Positions 1 to 12,462 of a stretch of 64,000 bases of DNA are shown here, piece after piece. The position numbers and the translations under genes are program-made. The notes under the pieces are model-generated. The model was not told the origin of the DNA. It made no database searches and saw nothing but the letters and a program-made list of their open reading frames with translations. The DNA comes from Plasmopara viticola (lineage: Eukaryota; Oomycota; Peronosporomycetes; Peronosporales; Peronosporaceae), in the NCBI GenBank assembly GCA_001695595.3, contig MBPM02000059.1:372001-436000 (forward strand), read 5' to 3'. Numbering within the stretch: position 1 is the first letter of the stretch; every line of letters starts with the position of its first letter.

Positions 1-444
1 TATTTAGTTCCACATCAGAGCTCAACCCCCCGCTCTCTTTTGGGTGTAGCACAGTTCGCAAAGGAAAGACCGGCGACAAGCTGGCAAGTACAGATTTATT
101 CAAGAGGAGAGCTGAAATCTCTTTTTGTAGCAAATTTAAGCTCCTTGGGATGGTGGTTTGAATTTCTTAAGCTGGAGCTCGCCAATAAAATTGGGTTATT
201 CGAACTCGTGGTGGACAAATATCAGCGAGAACCCGTTCACAACCGCATATCATGCTATTTTGATAGGCCGATAGTCGAAGTATTTCGCTTAGACAGTTCG
301 CGGAGACTGACAATACCAGGGTGGAAATTGGTATATTTGCCGAAAGATGGCAGGGACTTTATCGCATACACTACCTTCGCCAGCGTATCTTCGCTCTCGT
401 ATAAGCGTCTATTAAGAATACAATGTGCGCCGCAAACGTTTTGA
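1..444 (+). CDS. Unrecognised ORF, open at the left edge of the window (5' partial?)
   Basis: Frame 1 is open from the first base to a stop at 444, giving about 147 residues with no ATG near the start, so if real it begins outside the window. The product is mixed hydrophobic and basic with no motif I recognise. The DNA just downstream has only short ORFs with stops in all frames, as in the decayed DNA that follows. It may be a fragment of a transposon-derived gene or a chance opening. No function can be assigned. Confidence 0.25.
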   Translation, partial: YLVPHQSSTPRSLLGVAQFAKERPATSWQVQIYSRGELKSLFVANLSSLGWWFEFLKLELANKIGLFELVVDKYQREPVHNRISCYFDRPIVEVFRLDSSRRLTIPGWKLVYLPKDGRDFIAYTTFASVSSLSYKRLLRIQCAPQTF

Positions 445-3400
445 AAGCCATTTGGAGTACAAAAAGCGAGGTCGTTGTATAATTTTTATCGATTAGGCAC
501 CGATTGCGATATGTCCAGATGAAGCAGAGAATTACGCCTCGAAGTGGACGTCAAACGTCGTGTTCTACGTCCTCACATTCTTCCCACCTGTCACGCCCTT
601 GCCTCTCGTTGCCAAAGCAATGTTATTCTACGTTGGCTGCACCCAAAAGAAGGGCGACACCAATTGCGTCCACTGACCCTAAAGCTGCACTGCGAGACTG
701 CACTCGATAAACAAGTGTTTCTCGGCTTCAATCGCGCCACACTTGTCGCGCAAAGAGTACTGAATGTAGAGATATACAGATTCGAGAAGCCAGAACTGAT
801 TGCACACCAATTACATCCATATCGCGGGACAGATCTAGTCTGCTAATGGGACGTAAGAAGTCGCGCAAATGCTTACCTTGCTTCTTAAGCGATTTGATCT
901 GCTCTTTTTTTGCATTTTGAGAGTGCACAGTCATTAGCTAAGGCTTCATCGGCAGTTCTGGCTTGCACAAAATGCGGAGCAACTCTGATCTGGGAATCGC
1001 ATTTATCAAGCACATTTTGTGTCGCTCCGACCGCGATAATATTCGTCTCGCAGCACGTAAAGTCTGCAACACAAGCTCGCGTTCACTTAGAGACTTGAGG
1101 GTATTAATTCGACGATCACTTTGAGCTTGCAATGCGAAGAAAGTTAAAGGTAAATAGTACTTATGCTGTAAGTCATATATATCTCCGATAAGCCACATTC
1201 TCCCGTTGTTACTATGAGATGAGCTATCAAGCATTTCATTGAAGTGTTCAAGCGATCACGCGAAGGATTGAGTGGTCTGTCAGTGGCATTAACTACTTTC
1301 TAAAAGCATCAGGAATGAGAGCCGAAAGAGCGAAACGTTCGGAAAGCTTCACGTAACGGCGAGCTTGCTAAGTCGTCCGCAGTGTCGCTTAAAGAAACTC
1401 TGAGCTGGATGCTTCACTCGCTCGGAACGAGAGTTCTTTTTTGACAACACTGCTCAGCCTACTTTAAATTGATTAAACTCGACCGCTTACGAGAAAGGAC
1501 AAAAAAATGCGGCTCGTCTTTGCCAAGAGACTATTAACGGCTGCACAGAAGTAGGTGGTGTCACCCATAAGCTTTTCAAATAATTTTGGCGGCCAGAATG
1601 GGTATCAGCACTACTGGTTGGTTCTAAGGCTTCATATCTATCGTTGCATATCTCAAAAAGATGGATGATGGTCAATTAATGATTGAAAATGCTCGAAGCT
1701 AATAAGAAGTCGAAGTCAGTAGCCTCGCATGAGTGCGAGAATTGCGGCCAGTCAAACACGGTGTCGGAGCATCTTCTCCCTTCTGCTTATAGGAACTACG
1801 CTTGAATATTCTTTCTCGAGGATTTTACGCTTCTTATGCGATAAATGTCGCTTTAATGAGATGTAATTGGGGCTGTTTTACTGGCCAACTTGCTTTCCTG
1901 ACTTCCACTCCGGACGAAATCGTAGCTTTTAAGCTACACCATACCTAACTATGGTGTAGTGGGAGGCCTTGTAGTGATGTAAGGCTTAATATCGCGGCTA
2001 AGTCCAAAATACTTCCGAACGAAAAGATGAAGTCATAAAAGGCTCCATGCCGTCCAAATATTCAACATTTACGCGAGAGAGACCTACGACTTTCTCGCGT
2101 ACCTCGCGTACCGACAAAGCAAAAGTGGAGAATTCTTCGCAGTCGAGATAATCTCCGCTATAGCCTAATCATCCACAAAGTAGTTCTAGCGACACTTTAA
2201 AACATTTGTCGCATCATTGGTATAATGAGGATTGGGACAGATCTAAGTCTTATACCAGTGATGAAAACATTCAGCAAAAGTTTAAACTATTGCTAGTATA
2301 GACACGACGAATTGGCGGTGTAATTAGAATGAAGTTAGCACGTAAACGTTATGTGTTTTTATAGCTTTAGTTACTATATTTTGATTGTATCAAGCCTCTC
2401 ACCAATCTGCAAATTCTGTAGCACGGCTCAAAGTCAAGGACTGGCGTATCTTGTTGACCTACTACTTGAAATGCGGTCAATATTTTTGCCATAATATTTT
2501 AGAAATGATTTCCAGCTGCAGCGTGATCCGGTCGTGAGCACTCAATTCGGGCGTCCACTTGCTGCTGCCATTCTACAATGAGAACAGCAAGACGTGAATC
2601 GATATCTTGACTCTTTTTGAGCAATTTGAGACCAAAGAAAGTGCTGCATCGTCGAACAAAAAGGTTAAACGCACAACACATAAAACGATGTACGTAACGA
2701 AAAAGTCTGTATTTATCTGTTACGAGCTCTTTGTAATCAAACGCTGTCAGATTATAATTCAGGACACTATTGTCACATTGACTGTCGTACCAGGCCGTGG
2801 TGTGTAGCTGATAATTTTGCCAGCTTTAATCTTTGTCACTACTTCAAAGTAGGCACACGCTTCATGCAGTAATTCTAGATGATGTGCTGAGATCCAATAC
2901 TTCCTCTTCTCATACGTGGTGCCACGGTTTTGACGTGCATCTACCAAGCATTTATAATCAAAGCTATTGCACGACTATAATACGAGCATGACTGTTACAA
3001 GCTTTATTTGCAAAGGTAACAGCTGCATCGTATTACACTTCAATAGCAAAAGACAATGTTTACACGCGGCGCTTATGCTCCTTTCTACGAACGTAAGACT
3101 AATAAAAATTAACAAATTCTGAGTAGGGACTAATTACAAGGGTAGCTTGAGAAATTACAGACCTTGCTTGTACTTCAGAGCATCGGTTTACCGAAAAACT
3201 GTTCTGAAATTGCAGCGTTTTATAACTTCAAAAACCCTCCCAAATTATTGACTTTCATTGCACCTTCAATTCTGTCCTTTCCCAAAAAACTAGCAAGGCA
3301 AATGAGATTAGCTGCGCCATACCAGAACTTGCAAGTTTTAAAGACGAAGCGCTGCCTATCGACTTTTTGCCCCACGGAGTAACTTCAGTGCTGCAAGACG

Positions 3401-6344
3401 ACGCCAGTGCTTTATTTGTTACTTCATAATTGGAATGGTCTTCAGGCTGTACATTTATATGGGAGATTGCAGTAACTGCGCTCCCACTCTGCGATTTATA
3501 TTCTAAACATTTGCCCCACTATTTTTTGCTTATTTTACAAAGCTGAAAGCCTGTAAGTCACAAGGCTAAAGTGAGTTCCAACGTTATAGAGCATTTCAGC
3601 TTTAGTTGACCAACGCTTTTGGCGAAGTTTGATATTCGACACCATTAAATTCGCTTTGCAAAGGGCTGAATGAGATTGCTAGAACTTTTGCTCTTGGAGA
3701 GCTACATCAGTCAATTAATGCTTGCATTGCTATCGACTTTTAATCAATGCGCATTGTTATATCCTTTCAGCCTATCAAAATAAGACATGCTAGAAATGTC
3801 TAATCAAAGTAGAGAGACTCAATTTATATCTAATACAATTCTACGAAACTTGACCTTGCAAAGCCCTGCGTCTTGCCATCGTCAAGGGTACTGACAAATT
3901 GTCTATGTCATACTGCTAATAGAAATAATATGTTTCGATCGGAATCATTCTCAGCCAGAGCACCTTTTTTGGCGCTAATTTGCTTTCCGTCTTTGTGCTG
4001 TCTGTGAACAGTGTCTTAGCTCTCCAAACAATACAGGGCGTGGTGAGAAGTCAGTAAGGTAGTTACAAGCTCACCAGACAGGAATTGGCATGCGTCTTTA
4101 ACGGAAATGATGTCTATTACGGCCACAAGCTGGTTTAAGAGCGTGACACCAGCACGTCATTTTGAAGATTTGTCGAGAGAAAGGCACCTAACAGATTCCA
4201 GTGCTCTGTAACTTTTATACGAGCTTACATGACATATTAGAGATAGCTACTCTATATCCCGGAAGCTTCTAACTATCTTTAAAAGCGCTACTTTCTTTAT
4301 TTACTAAGTCTGCCATTCGGAGCCTTGTTCACGCTAATTTCCTACAATTGGGAAGTAAAAAAAGGGAACGAAACCCTTAGCTGCAAGCCATAGATATTTT
4401 CCGTACCCCGAGGATTATAAACCACGAACTCGACTTAGAAAGGGACGGCCTGCTATAGACTGCGCTAAAGCATCCTTTACGTCCTTTTATCTTTCATGGT
4501 ACTTTGACGAGCAGTTCTTCGGCGGACGAATTTGCTTAAAAAACAATGTATTGACTCCAGAATGTCTCTTTTAATTATGTTGATAAAGCAAGCTATGCTA
4601 AGCAATTCTTCTCTCAGTTCTAGGCTAACGTTAACAACGCATCTCATTGCATATCAGCTTCTTTCTGAGAGTACGATGTCTTCATGGCAGATCGCCCAAC
4701 GCAAAATGAGAGGCTGAAGAAATAAACGTTTGATGTTATCGTCAAAACGCTGAAAAGGATGCACCGTCAGTTTTATTAAGACAAGCTCTTCAAAGCGATT
4801 ATATCCGGGGCTGCGTAACAATTAGGTTTCAGGCACCACTTATTGTCCTCAAGAAAAACAAGAATAGTGCTTGGCAGCCTCAAAGAAGACGTACCTACAA
4901 ATTCTTTGATATTTGCAACTTTTGTCTATCTCATCTCACCAGTATCGCATTACGGTCGCTTGCGTGTTTTTTTTGATGTGTACTAGTCACAGCTGAGGAG
5001 CTTATAAAAATGGCTATGAAACTTACATATAGATATACAATATTGCTTGCTCGCGATCGACTCAATCTTACATGTTGGAGCGGCGCTTGCTGCTGCACAG
5101 ACATTAAATATTATTATTACATTACCTCTTGAACATTAGCTGCTACAGAATTCGCTATTGAATCAGCTATAACTTCTTTTCCAAATTATACGGAGAGACT
5201 CGATGAGGTTGAGATTGTGAAGCTTGTTGTAGTGCTAATGTATCGGCACGAGTTGAGAAGTTATGCCGTTTGTTTGTTTGACATCTGCATTACACGCAGC
5301 GGCTGTAGGAACCAACATGGCTCGATCCACTACGAGACGTCATAGCTTTGAAGACAGAAACGGTTTGCGAAGTGCATTTCAACCATGTTGTGTCCACGTC
5401 CATGGGACTTTGTTAGAGTTGAAAAAATATCTACACACAAGTGGGACATACAAAAGTATAGCCTACAGAAGTGATAGCAACAAAACCTGAAGCTTTGGAA
5501 GCCTGTGAAATTAGAGAAAGCCTCAATCATTTGGCAGAAATTTACTTTTTATATAGCACTTTTGTAGCTGCGTATGGATGGTTAAAGTTTTGTTTGAAAA
5601 CTTAGTGTAGTGGTTGATTGGGTCAAATAATTCAAGTGAGTGTCAGCTCAACTTCCGCCATGGCTCAAGCTAGCTTGCTGATCAACATGCCTGGTGTTTA
5701 TGGCTCACGAAAAAAAATTCCCTCGAAAATACGTCCTTATCCTCGCAGTGACCCTTCCTTTTGCATGTCATTAACGTATTCAAAGCTAGAGCGATTGGCA
5801 CAGGAAGCTTCCAAACTTCATTACACCTTTTGATTCCGCACTTCTGCAATTTTGCAATTCTGCAATTCTGACCCGAAGCCGTCTTCGTCCGAGCTCCAAG
5901 CGCTTTGAATGCACTGTTATAGTAACCCGTACAATAGTTTAGAGGCTGATACTCTTTTCAAGCCACATGAAAAGAGTCAGATACTTCGACACAAATAATC
6001 ACAACAGCATGCCGCTTTAGTGACAAAGTGTGAGATGCACTTGCTTATCTGGGCGCTAATTCAATCGGTAAAGCGCAAGCTTTGTATACGGGAGGTACAG
6101 CCCAGTGTCCACTTGCTACATCAGCGAAGCTCTAACGAACACCTGCCAGCTTTCCCGCCTCCGAAAGCTTTGGCATTCTATCAGCTTGAGACGATTTATG
6201 TAGATTTCTTCATCTACGATTTGGATCTTTGAGTTGAATCCTGAATGATCGCTTGGGTGTAATATGCATTCTTAATTTTATTAATTCAATACCCCCTCAA
6301 AACTATCGAGCTATTGAAATCCGTCGAAAATCCCCAAAGCGGCG
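445..6344. other. Gene-poor, AT-rich decayed DNA
   Basis: About 5.9 kb without a convincing gene. ORFs are short, overlap on both strands and show no recognisable domain. The longest, about 100 residues at 544-846 (+) and 938-1234 (-), resemble nothing I know. I saw no tRNA, no long tandem repeat and no clear LTR. It probably holds old transposon remnants beyond recognition by eye. Confidence 0.5.
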
Positions 6345-6617
6345 ATGACTAGTGCGGTGCAGAATGTCCTACGGCCTGGTAGTCGCGCCTTTGTCCTCGT
6401 GCTCAATGTCGTGCTCGCATTGCTCTTCCTCGTGATGCTCGCAGTGGTGTACACGGAGTTGGAAGACTCGCTCCATGTGTTTGTCCTGCTCTTCCTCGTC
6501 TTGGGCCTCACAGTCTCCATCAACTGGTTCCTGATGGAAGCGAAAAAGCTCCAGGGACCTCAAAACGAACCGCTACAGCCCACAGTTACGACGACGACAC
6601 GAGCGAAAACGGACTAA
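6345..6617 (+). CDS. Small ER membrane protein of the Pkr1 (V-ATPase assembly factor) family
   Basis: A 90-residue protein with two hydrophobic helices, about residues 12-36 and 43-64, then a short polar tail rich in Thr and Pro. The second helix ends in a G-L-T-V-S-I-N-W-F motif followed by a charged stretch. This is the Pkr1 family signature, where a serine-isoleucine-asparagine-tryptophan-phenylalanine core closes the second helix. Pkr1 proteins sit in the ER membrane and help assemble the V-type ATPase Vo sector. The length fits the family. The gene converges on SFT2 with only 54 bp between stop codons. The start is the first ATG of the frame, 43 bp after a short AT stretch. The family call rests on one motif and topology, so it is moderately sure. 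Confidence 0.72.
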   Translation: MTSAVQNVLRPGSRAFVLVLNVVLALLFLVMLAVVYTELEDSLHVFVLLFLVLGLTVSINWFLMEAKKLQGPQNEPLQPTVTTTTRAKTD

Positions 6618-6671
6618 TAGAGAGACTGGCATGCAAAGGGGTTAACTTAATAAACGGTCGTTGTTGCTTTG

Positions 6672-7235
6672 TTATTCCATTGCATTGTCGGACGAGCAGC
6701 CAAAGACTCGTTTGCAACTGTGTTTCGCAATCGTCCGACCGTACGGGACGTAGGAGAGCGTGTACCAAACGAGGGCTAGGAACTGGACGAGCAACGAGAT
6801 CGAGACCAGCACCAGACGATGGTGCACGCGATGCACAAAGCACAAGAAGAGCGTCCCAAAGAGCAAGCTGACGTACACGAGAGCGGACGCGCGCCGTTTC
6901 GAGTGGAACATGGTCTGCACTTGTTTCGACGGACCGACAAAGAAGGTCGTGCAGCCAATGGAAAGCAGGTTGCCAAGGGTATACGCAATCGCAAAGGGCG
7001 CGGGGTTGCCGTGCAGTAATTTCGCGAGGCGAAAAGTCGACCCGAGCGAGAGGATAAAGCCCATGAGAAAGCACGTGACGCAGCCGATCAGACGCTCGTG
7101 ATACGATAGACTAGGACAGAAAGCAGTGGACGGAGGAGCGCCTTCGGTCGGCTCGCCACTCTCGGGGTCCAGGAGCTTCTGTCGCTGCCAGCGAAGGATT
7201 TCCATTTTGGGACTCACAGGGTGGGAACTCGCCAT
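6672..7235 (-). CDS. SFT2: SFT2-family vesicle transport membrane protein
   Basis: 187 residues. A polar cytoplasmic N-terminus of about 48 residues is followed by four membrane helices, roughly at 49-68, 80-101, 117-134 and 141-164, then a short basic tail. The second helix reads F-A-I-A-Y-T-L-G-N-L-L-S-I-G and runs into F-V-G-P. The fourth ends in W-Y-T-L-S-Y-V-P-Y-G. Both are hallmarks of the Got1/Sft2 family, tetraspanning Golgi proteins that act in fusion of endosome-derived vesicles with the Golgi. The length matches the family and no intron is needed. It is divergent from the Nup160 gene with 86 bp between start codons and convergent with the Pkr1-like gene. ORFs on the opposite strand here are shadows. 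Confidence 0.9.
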   Translation of the reverse strand: MASSHPVSPKMEILRWQRQKLLDPESGEPTEGAPPSTAFCPSLSYHERLIGCVTCFLMGFILSLGSTFRLAKLLHGNPAPFAIAYTLGNLLSIGCTTFFVGPSKQVQTMFHSKRRASALVYVSLLFGTLFLCFVHRVHHRLVLVSISLLVQFLALVWYTLSYVPYGRTIAKHSCKRVFGCSSDNAME

Positions 7236-7321
7236 TTAACCCAAGATCGTAATCGACTCAGATCTGATTTCACCCAGATCGTACTTACCACAGCTAGGCG
7301 TCCCCGTTGCCATCCACCACC
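7236..7321. promoter_or_regulatory. Shared divergent promoter gap between SFT2 and Nup160
   Basis: Only 86 bp separate the start codons of SFT2 (-) and Nup160 (+), so both promoters and both 5' leaders must lie here or overlap the genes. The sequence is mixed. It contains two copies of CAGATC/CCAGATC spaced 16 bp apart and a C-rich stretch just before the Nup160 ATG. I see no TATA box and no clear oomycete Inr (TCATTYY...WTTT). A bidirectional core promoter is inferred from spacing alone. Confidence 0.5.
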
Positions 7322-10300
7322 ATGGCGCGGCCAGTCTTCCAGGAGGCGCACTTTGCGAGCTTTGACGACTACACTCCCACGTCCCAGGACGCGGCATCGC
7401 TTCCTCACTTTGTCATTGCCAGCCCGTCCGTGCCGCTCAAGACCTTTGCGCGCGGTACGCCTCGCCTCGTCCCCCCCCTCTGGTCATTTCTAACGCGTGG
7501 TGACCTGTCCATCTCTTATTTCAGTACCCGCCGCCGAGTGCCATGGCGCGGGAACTTTTTACTTTCAAAACGAACATTTACGCGGTCGGTTTCTCTGCTG
7601 GCGCGTGGTGCAAAACGTGGTTTTACTGCGCGAGTTTAGTTTCCACACGTCGTTAAAGCACAATGGCATTTGCGTGGAAGTCTTTGCTCCTGTCCTTCCT
7701 ACAAGCGTCTTTGCCGTCGAGAGCTGGGAAGATGACGCCGTGACGCTCCACCTCGTGACGCACGCCGGGACCGTCCATCGCTTTCGCTTTTCCGTGCCGC
7801 AAGATCGCACGTCGAGCGTTTTCGTCCATGCCACGCCCCAAGTCTTTTCGGCAGCCACTTTGGCTTCCACGAGTCATTGTGACGTGGTCCAGACGTTAAA
7901 ATCCGAGGAAGTCGTGACGGCGGCACTCTGGATCAACGAATACAACGTTGTCCTTGGGACCGACGCGGGACGGTTGCTAGGAGTGAACTTCGGCCTGCCC
8001 CGGGACGTGCACACCATGCACGACTTTGTCTTTACCGACGCATCGCTCATGACTTGGCTGTGGCAAGGCATTGTGCAGAAAACAAGGGCCACGTTGCTGG
8101 CCCCCGAGAAAGAGACGCAGCACGAGGCCATTCTTGCGCTCGCGTGGTTTCCACTGGAAACCGACCACGACGACGACGATGAAGTGGACGTTTGCGTCGT
8201 GACCCTGTCGGCGGATTGTGTGCTGAAAGCATGGAGTTTCGGGTCGCAAGCGTGTCTGGGACGACAAGACTTGAACAAGAGCATCCTGTCGACCGCCGCC
8301 TTTGATCGGAACGGACAAACGCACGCACACGAAGACGGCGCGTCGAGGAGTGGCGTCTACGCCACGCGTGCCAAAGTCGTCGCGTTGTCTCCGACGGACT
8401 CGGCGAACTGTCGGTTGATGGTGCATTTCGACACGACCCTTGCGTGTGCGTCCGAAATTTACTTGCTTCGAGGCGACCTTCCATCGACTGTGGCCTTGGG
8501 CACGGGCGACGAGTTGGCGCTGGACGTTGCACGCATCTTTACCGTGCACGGCGCTGCCAGTCCAGCCCCGCGTGGCTTGAAACTCGTGGATTTCGTCGTC
8601 ACGCCATCGTATCTCTTCTCGTCGTGGCGGGCTTTGCATGGGGACGCCACCTTTGTGCATCCGAACCCGATGGCCAGTACCGGTCCGAAACGCATCGTGG
8701 GGCAAGCACTCGATACTTTGGATGTGCAAATGCAAGAGTACGAGCAGGGAGACAACGAGTGGACGGTTGCAAGCTTCCCGGAAGAGGACGTGACGAGGCT
8801 CGATGCGTTTTTCATGGACCGTCTCTTCGTCCCTGGTCGCTTTTCGCGACAGAATTTACTGCATGCCATTAAAGCAAGTCGATGCCAGGATGAAGAGCTT
8901 TCGTGGCCGATTGGGTTTTGCGATGCCAAGTACAAGGAACGGCTCGTCCAGCTCGTTGCAACGCAATGCCACAAGGTGATGGAGAAGCAAAAGGTGGCCC
9001 ATTATGTGGCACGGCGTGAAATCTGGCAAGAATTGCTGGCGTCGTGTATGCAACACTGGCGCTGGGAAAACGTACCCATCGGGTTTGTACCTGCGACCAC
9101 CACTCTTCTTCCAGGTACCCCCTTGATGGTACGACGAAATGGAGTGTCGTTGGTCTTTCCCGCTGCTCCGTTGATTACGGCCACCTTTTCCGCGCAAGTC
9201 GAGGCCCTTGACGCAAGTGACGAGTGTGTCGTTGACATCCATCGCGACGTGTTGCCAATCTTTGACGCGTTTCCGAGTCAACCGTTGCAGACCTTTATGC
9301 ATCGTAAAGTTGCGGATGTGGCCTCCGAGTGGCAAGTGGACTCCTCTGTGGCACTGGCACGCCATTGTATACGTCTTGGGTTGAACCCCAATCGGGGTAC
9401 AGATGACGGTACGCTTGCTCCAGACGTGGTACTGACACGTGCCGTTTTCCGTCTGAGTATTCTTTTGGGCAGTACGGCAACTTTTCATACTCAAGTGTTG
9501 CACAAGTTAGTGACCCAATTGTTCCCATTCCAGTTGCTGCAAAAGCACCATCCATTGTCTCTGCACACCCAAGTGAACGCAGATGACGACAGGGCCAGTG
9601 ATCAAGACGATCGCAACGACTTGGACGCGTCGTCTACGTACACGGATCGCGCTTCTTTTGCAGGATTCGAAATGTGTCGGGCATTTGCGCAAGTGGCAAC
9701 TCGGACAATCGAGGCAATGGGTCTTCAATCGCTTCGGGTCGTGCTGTTGCTTGCCTATTTAGTGGACACGCGCCCACCGTTCGTGACGGGGACGACTCTG
9801 AGTACCATCGAGCGTGTGTTTTTGCCTCAATCAATCCTGATTTATCAACGATGGCGACTCGGTCAGCGCGTCGCGAGACAAGGAGTGGAGCCGCCATGCA
9901 CGGACAAGGTGGTCCACTCGGCAACGTTGATGCCGTCGCTGCTTGCGACGTTTCTATTCGACAATAATCGGACCCTCACTCGCTCGGCCGACGTGAAGCG
10001 CGCGCTCTCCGTCTTGCAACTGGCCACTAATGTGCAAAGTGACGAAGCTTACGAGGTCTTGGCAACGTTTGCAAAGGAGATTGTGCGTTTGATTGCGCAA
10101 CCTACGCGTGCTTTGGTGCACTTTTTGCACAAACGGCACCACTTTTCATTGTTGCGGGCCATGTTTTCGTGCAATCTAAGTGATTTGAGTGTGCCTGGTC
10201 CTACCAAAGGACATCAACCTACGCAAATGCATACTCTAACCCGATCGATTGGCGAATGTTTGGCATTAGAAGGGCAAGTGGCGGCAACACACACGCAGGA

Positions 10301-11972
10301 CGCACGCCACGCGCGATGGTGTTTCCAGCAAGCCATTCGTTGCTTTGGCATTTGCCTTTGCCACTTTTTCAACGAGCGGACGCCGCGGCAATTGTTTGCG
10401 GAGAAAGCTCTGGATCAATTCATCTACGACGTCGTGGGTCATTTAAAAGAGACCATGCCGCGCGGGTTTTACGACCAATTGCTGGGTTTTTTATGGACGG
10501 TCGTCACCCAGGCGTTGGGTCATTTCACCCCCGACGACGGCGACATGAACGTGCGCATGCACTCGTTTCTGTGGGTCAATGTGTTTAAGTACGCCGTCGA
10601 CGAGCACGCGTTTCGCGACGCCCACTTGGCGTTGATGCACTTGGTCGAGCTGTCGAGCGCGTCCGAGTCGGTCGGGGCGCAAGTGGAAGGCCAAGCAAGT
10701 GAATGTGTGAATTGCCTCGTCCACGCCTTGTATCGCCATGGCCACTTGGACTTGATTGGCGAGTTGCAATGGGGGCCGTTGGAGGCGCACGTGGAAAAGT
10801 ATATCTTGTGGCAAGCCGCCCATGCCACGGTGATCAAGACGAACGGGCTCGACCCGCTTGCCATGGGGTACTACCACTTGCTCTTTACGTTTTACGTGCG
10901 CAAGCAACAACCGGCCAACGCGGCCGCTGCACTCTACGCCCTTGCTTTGCGCTTGCGTCTCGGGGTTTCCACGTCCAAAGAGGCTCTCGAGGCCCAGCGC
11001 AATGCGCTGAATGCCGCGTGCACTTCTTTGCGCGCGCTTCCCGCGGCAAATCAGTGGGTTGTTCGCAAATTGCATACCGAAGAGTTGCTCGTGGCAACAA
11101 GTTCCGGCAACAAAGCCACGCGCTTGAGCAATGTGGTGACGCTTGAGGATATGTGTCGGGAAGTGGCAATCTTGGATGGCAAATTGCTTTTATTGGCCCT
11201 GGGCCACTCGGAAAGTCTCCTCTTAAGTACGATGGATGGCGATGAAGTGATTGCGTTGCTGATTGACGCAGTGTACAGTAGTTGCCACACGAGGGCGAAA
11301 AGAACCGAGGCAGAACGTCGACGCGCTGGTGTGGTTTCGGTGGAAGTGGCGACGGACATTGCCACTAGAGGCTCGAAAGCGACTCTGTGTGGCCTCACCA
11401 AGTCGTTGGCTCGCTATTGCGTTGCCACTGAACTCGCACGTGTGGCACGGGATTTGTTGTGGGAGTTGCTGGAAATGGTGCTTTTGCGTGTTGCATCCTT
11501 GCAACAATACGAAATTGCAGCGGAGACCATGCTCGACTTTTGGCAACAGAAAGGTCGGAAACTGGTGTTGCCATTGTGGCTACGTAAACATTTGTCGAAT
11601 CCGACGGTTGGAAACCCTGCAAAGTTGTTGAGGCTTTACTTGAAGCACGGGTTGCTCAATGAAGGTCTCCAACTCGTGGACAGGCTTGTGATCGAAAGCA
11701 TTGACAAGATCAAGGTGGGGATTGAGACTGAACCTCAGGGATCTGGCCACAAGTTGCCAGCCCTTCCATGGATTCCTTACAATCTCGTAGATTCTTTGCT
11801 GGACTCGACAGCCGCGGTGCTGAATGATGGGGCACGTGGCGACGTTTCGAATGTTGCCATTGCAAAGTTGCGTGAACAGGAGCAAAGTCTTCGGCAACAT
11901 TTGATGCACTATCTGAAACTCGTGAATGCCTTGCAACAGGCCCACGAAGCGGCACATGTTGGCAATTGGTAG
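7322..11972 (+). CDS. NUP160: Nuclear pore Y-complex scaffold nucleoporin Nup160 (Nup120) homologue, one intron
   Basis: Join 7322..7454 and 7525..11972, 1526 residues. The first exon encodes 44 residues plus one base. A 70-bp intron (GT at 7455, TTTCAG ending at 7524) restores the frame as a Val codon, leading directly into P-A-A-E-C-H-G-A-G-T-F-Y. The second exon is a single open frame of over 4.4 kb. Its start resembles the Nup160 beta-propeller: aromatic strand, then N-E-H-L-R-G, then a W-R...L-L-R-E-F strand, then V-T-L-H-L-V-T-H-A-G-T-V-H-R-F-R-F. Roughly the first 500 residues look like propeller, with an acidic insert near 8165-8185. The rest is long alpha-helical solenoid, as in Nup120/160, and the length fits (human about 1.4 k). 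Nup160 is a scaffold of the nuclear pore Y complex. Identification rests on the N-terminal pattern, size and fold type. Confidence 0.82.
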
Positions 11973-12462
11973 CCAAGGGTGTTTGCGTAGTTGCAGTTTC
12001 GGTTTGATACGTAATCTAAATTGAAGTGAGATGCCTTTGTCGAGTCAAAGTTGCTTGGAATGAGATGTTGATGTTTTGATTGGTGATACACAACTGGAGT
12101 TGCAACAATCTTTAAAGCCGAAAAATACCAATTGTTGTGACGCAGTTTCCCAGCTGGCACATTTGATAAAGTCTGCGTAAATGGTGGTAATCAACGTCAC
12201 CAAGCGCACTATGTCCATCCTTGCCTCTCTTTCTCCTTGTCCTGTTGAATTAAACGCACACGTTCGACACAATTCTTTTCATAAAATTGTGGCAAATATT
12301 TGTTGCGTTTTCGGAAAGTTGGCACACTTTTTTTTTTTACACACTCTCTTTTTTTATGTTGCGGAAGTAAATACCCTGACATTCTATCACCTGTGCAAAC
12401 CAATTTGTGTATCACATTCCACAGCTGCCGTCGATCGGTTGGCTCGAAAGTGGCACAGGGAA

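Noticed and set aside
6050..6120. tRNA-like D-arm sequence (GCGCTAATTCAATCGGTAAAGCGC)
   Set aside because: No matching anticodon arm, T arm or acceptor stem could be built around it.
8459..8974. 171-codon minus-strand frame, and others of 100-215 codons inside Nup160
   Set aside because: They are antisense shadows of the long conserved plus-strand exon and have no recognisable domain.
12181..12462. Longest-frame start of Noc1 at 12181
   Set aside because: The added 94 residues are hydrophobic and encoded by AT-rich, poly-T DNA unlike the rest of the gene. A splice acceptor-like site at 12424 suggests it is non-coding.
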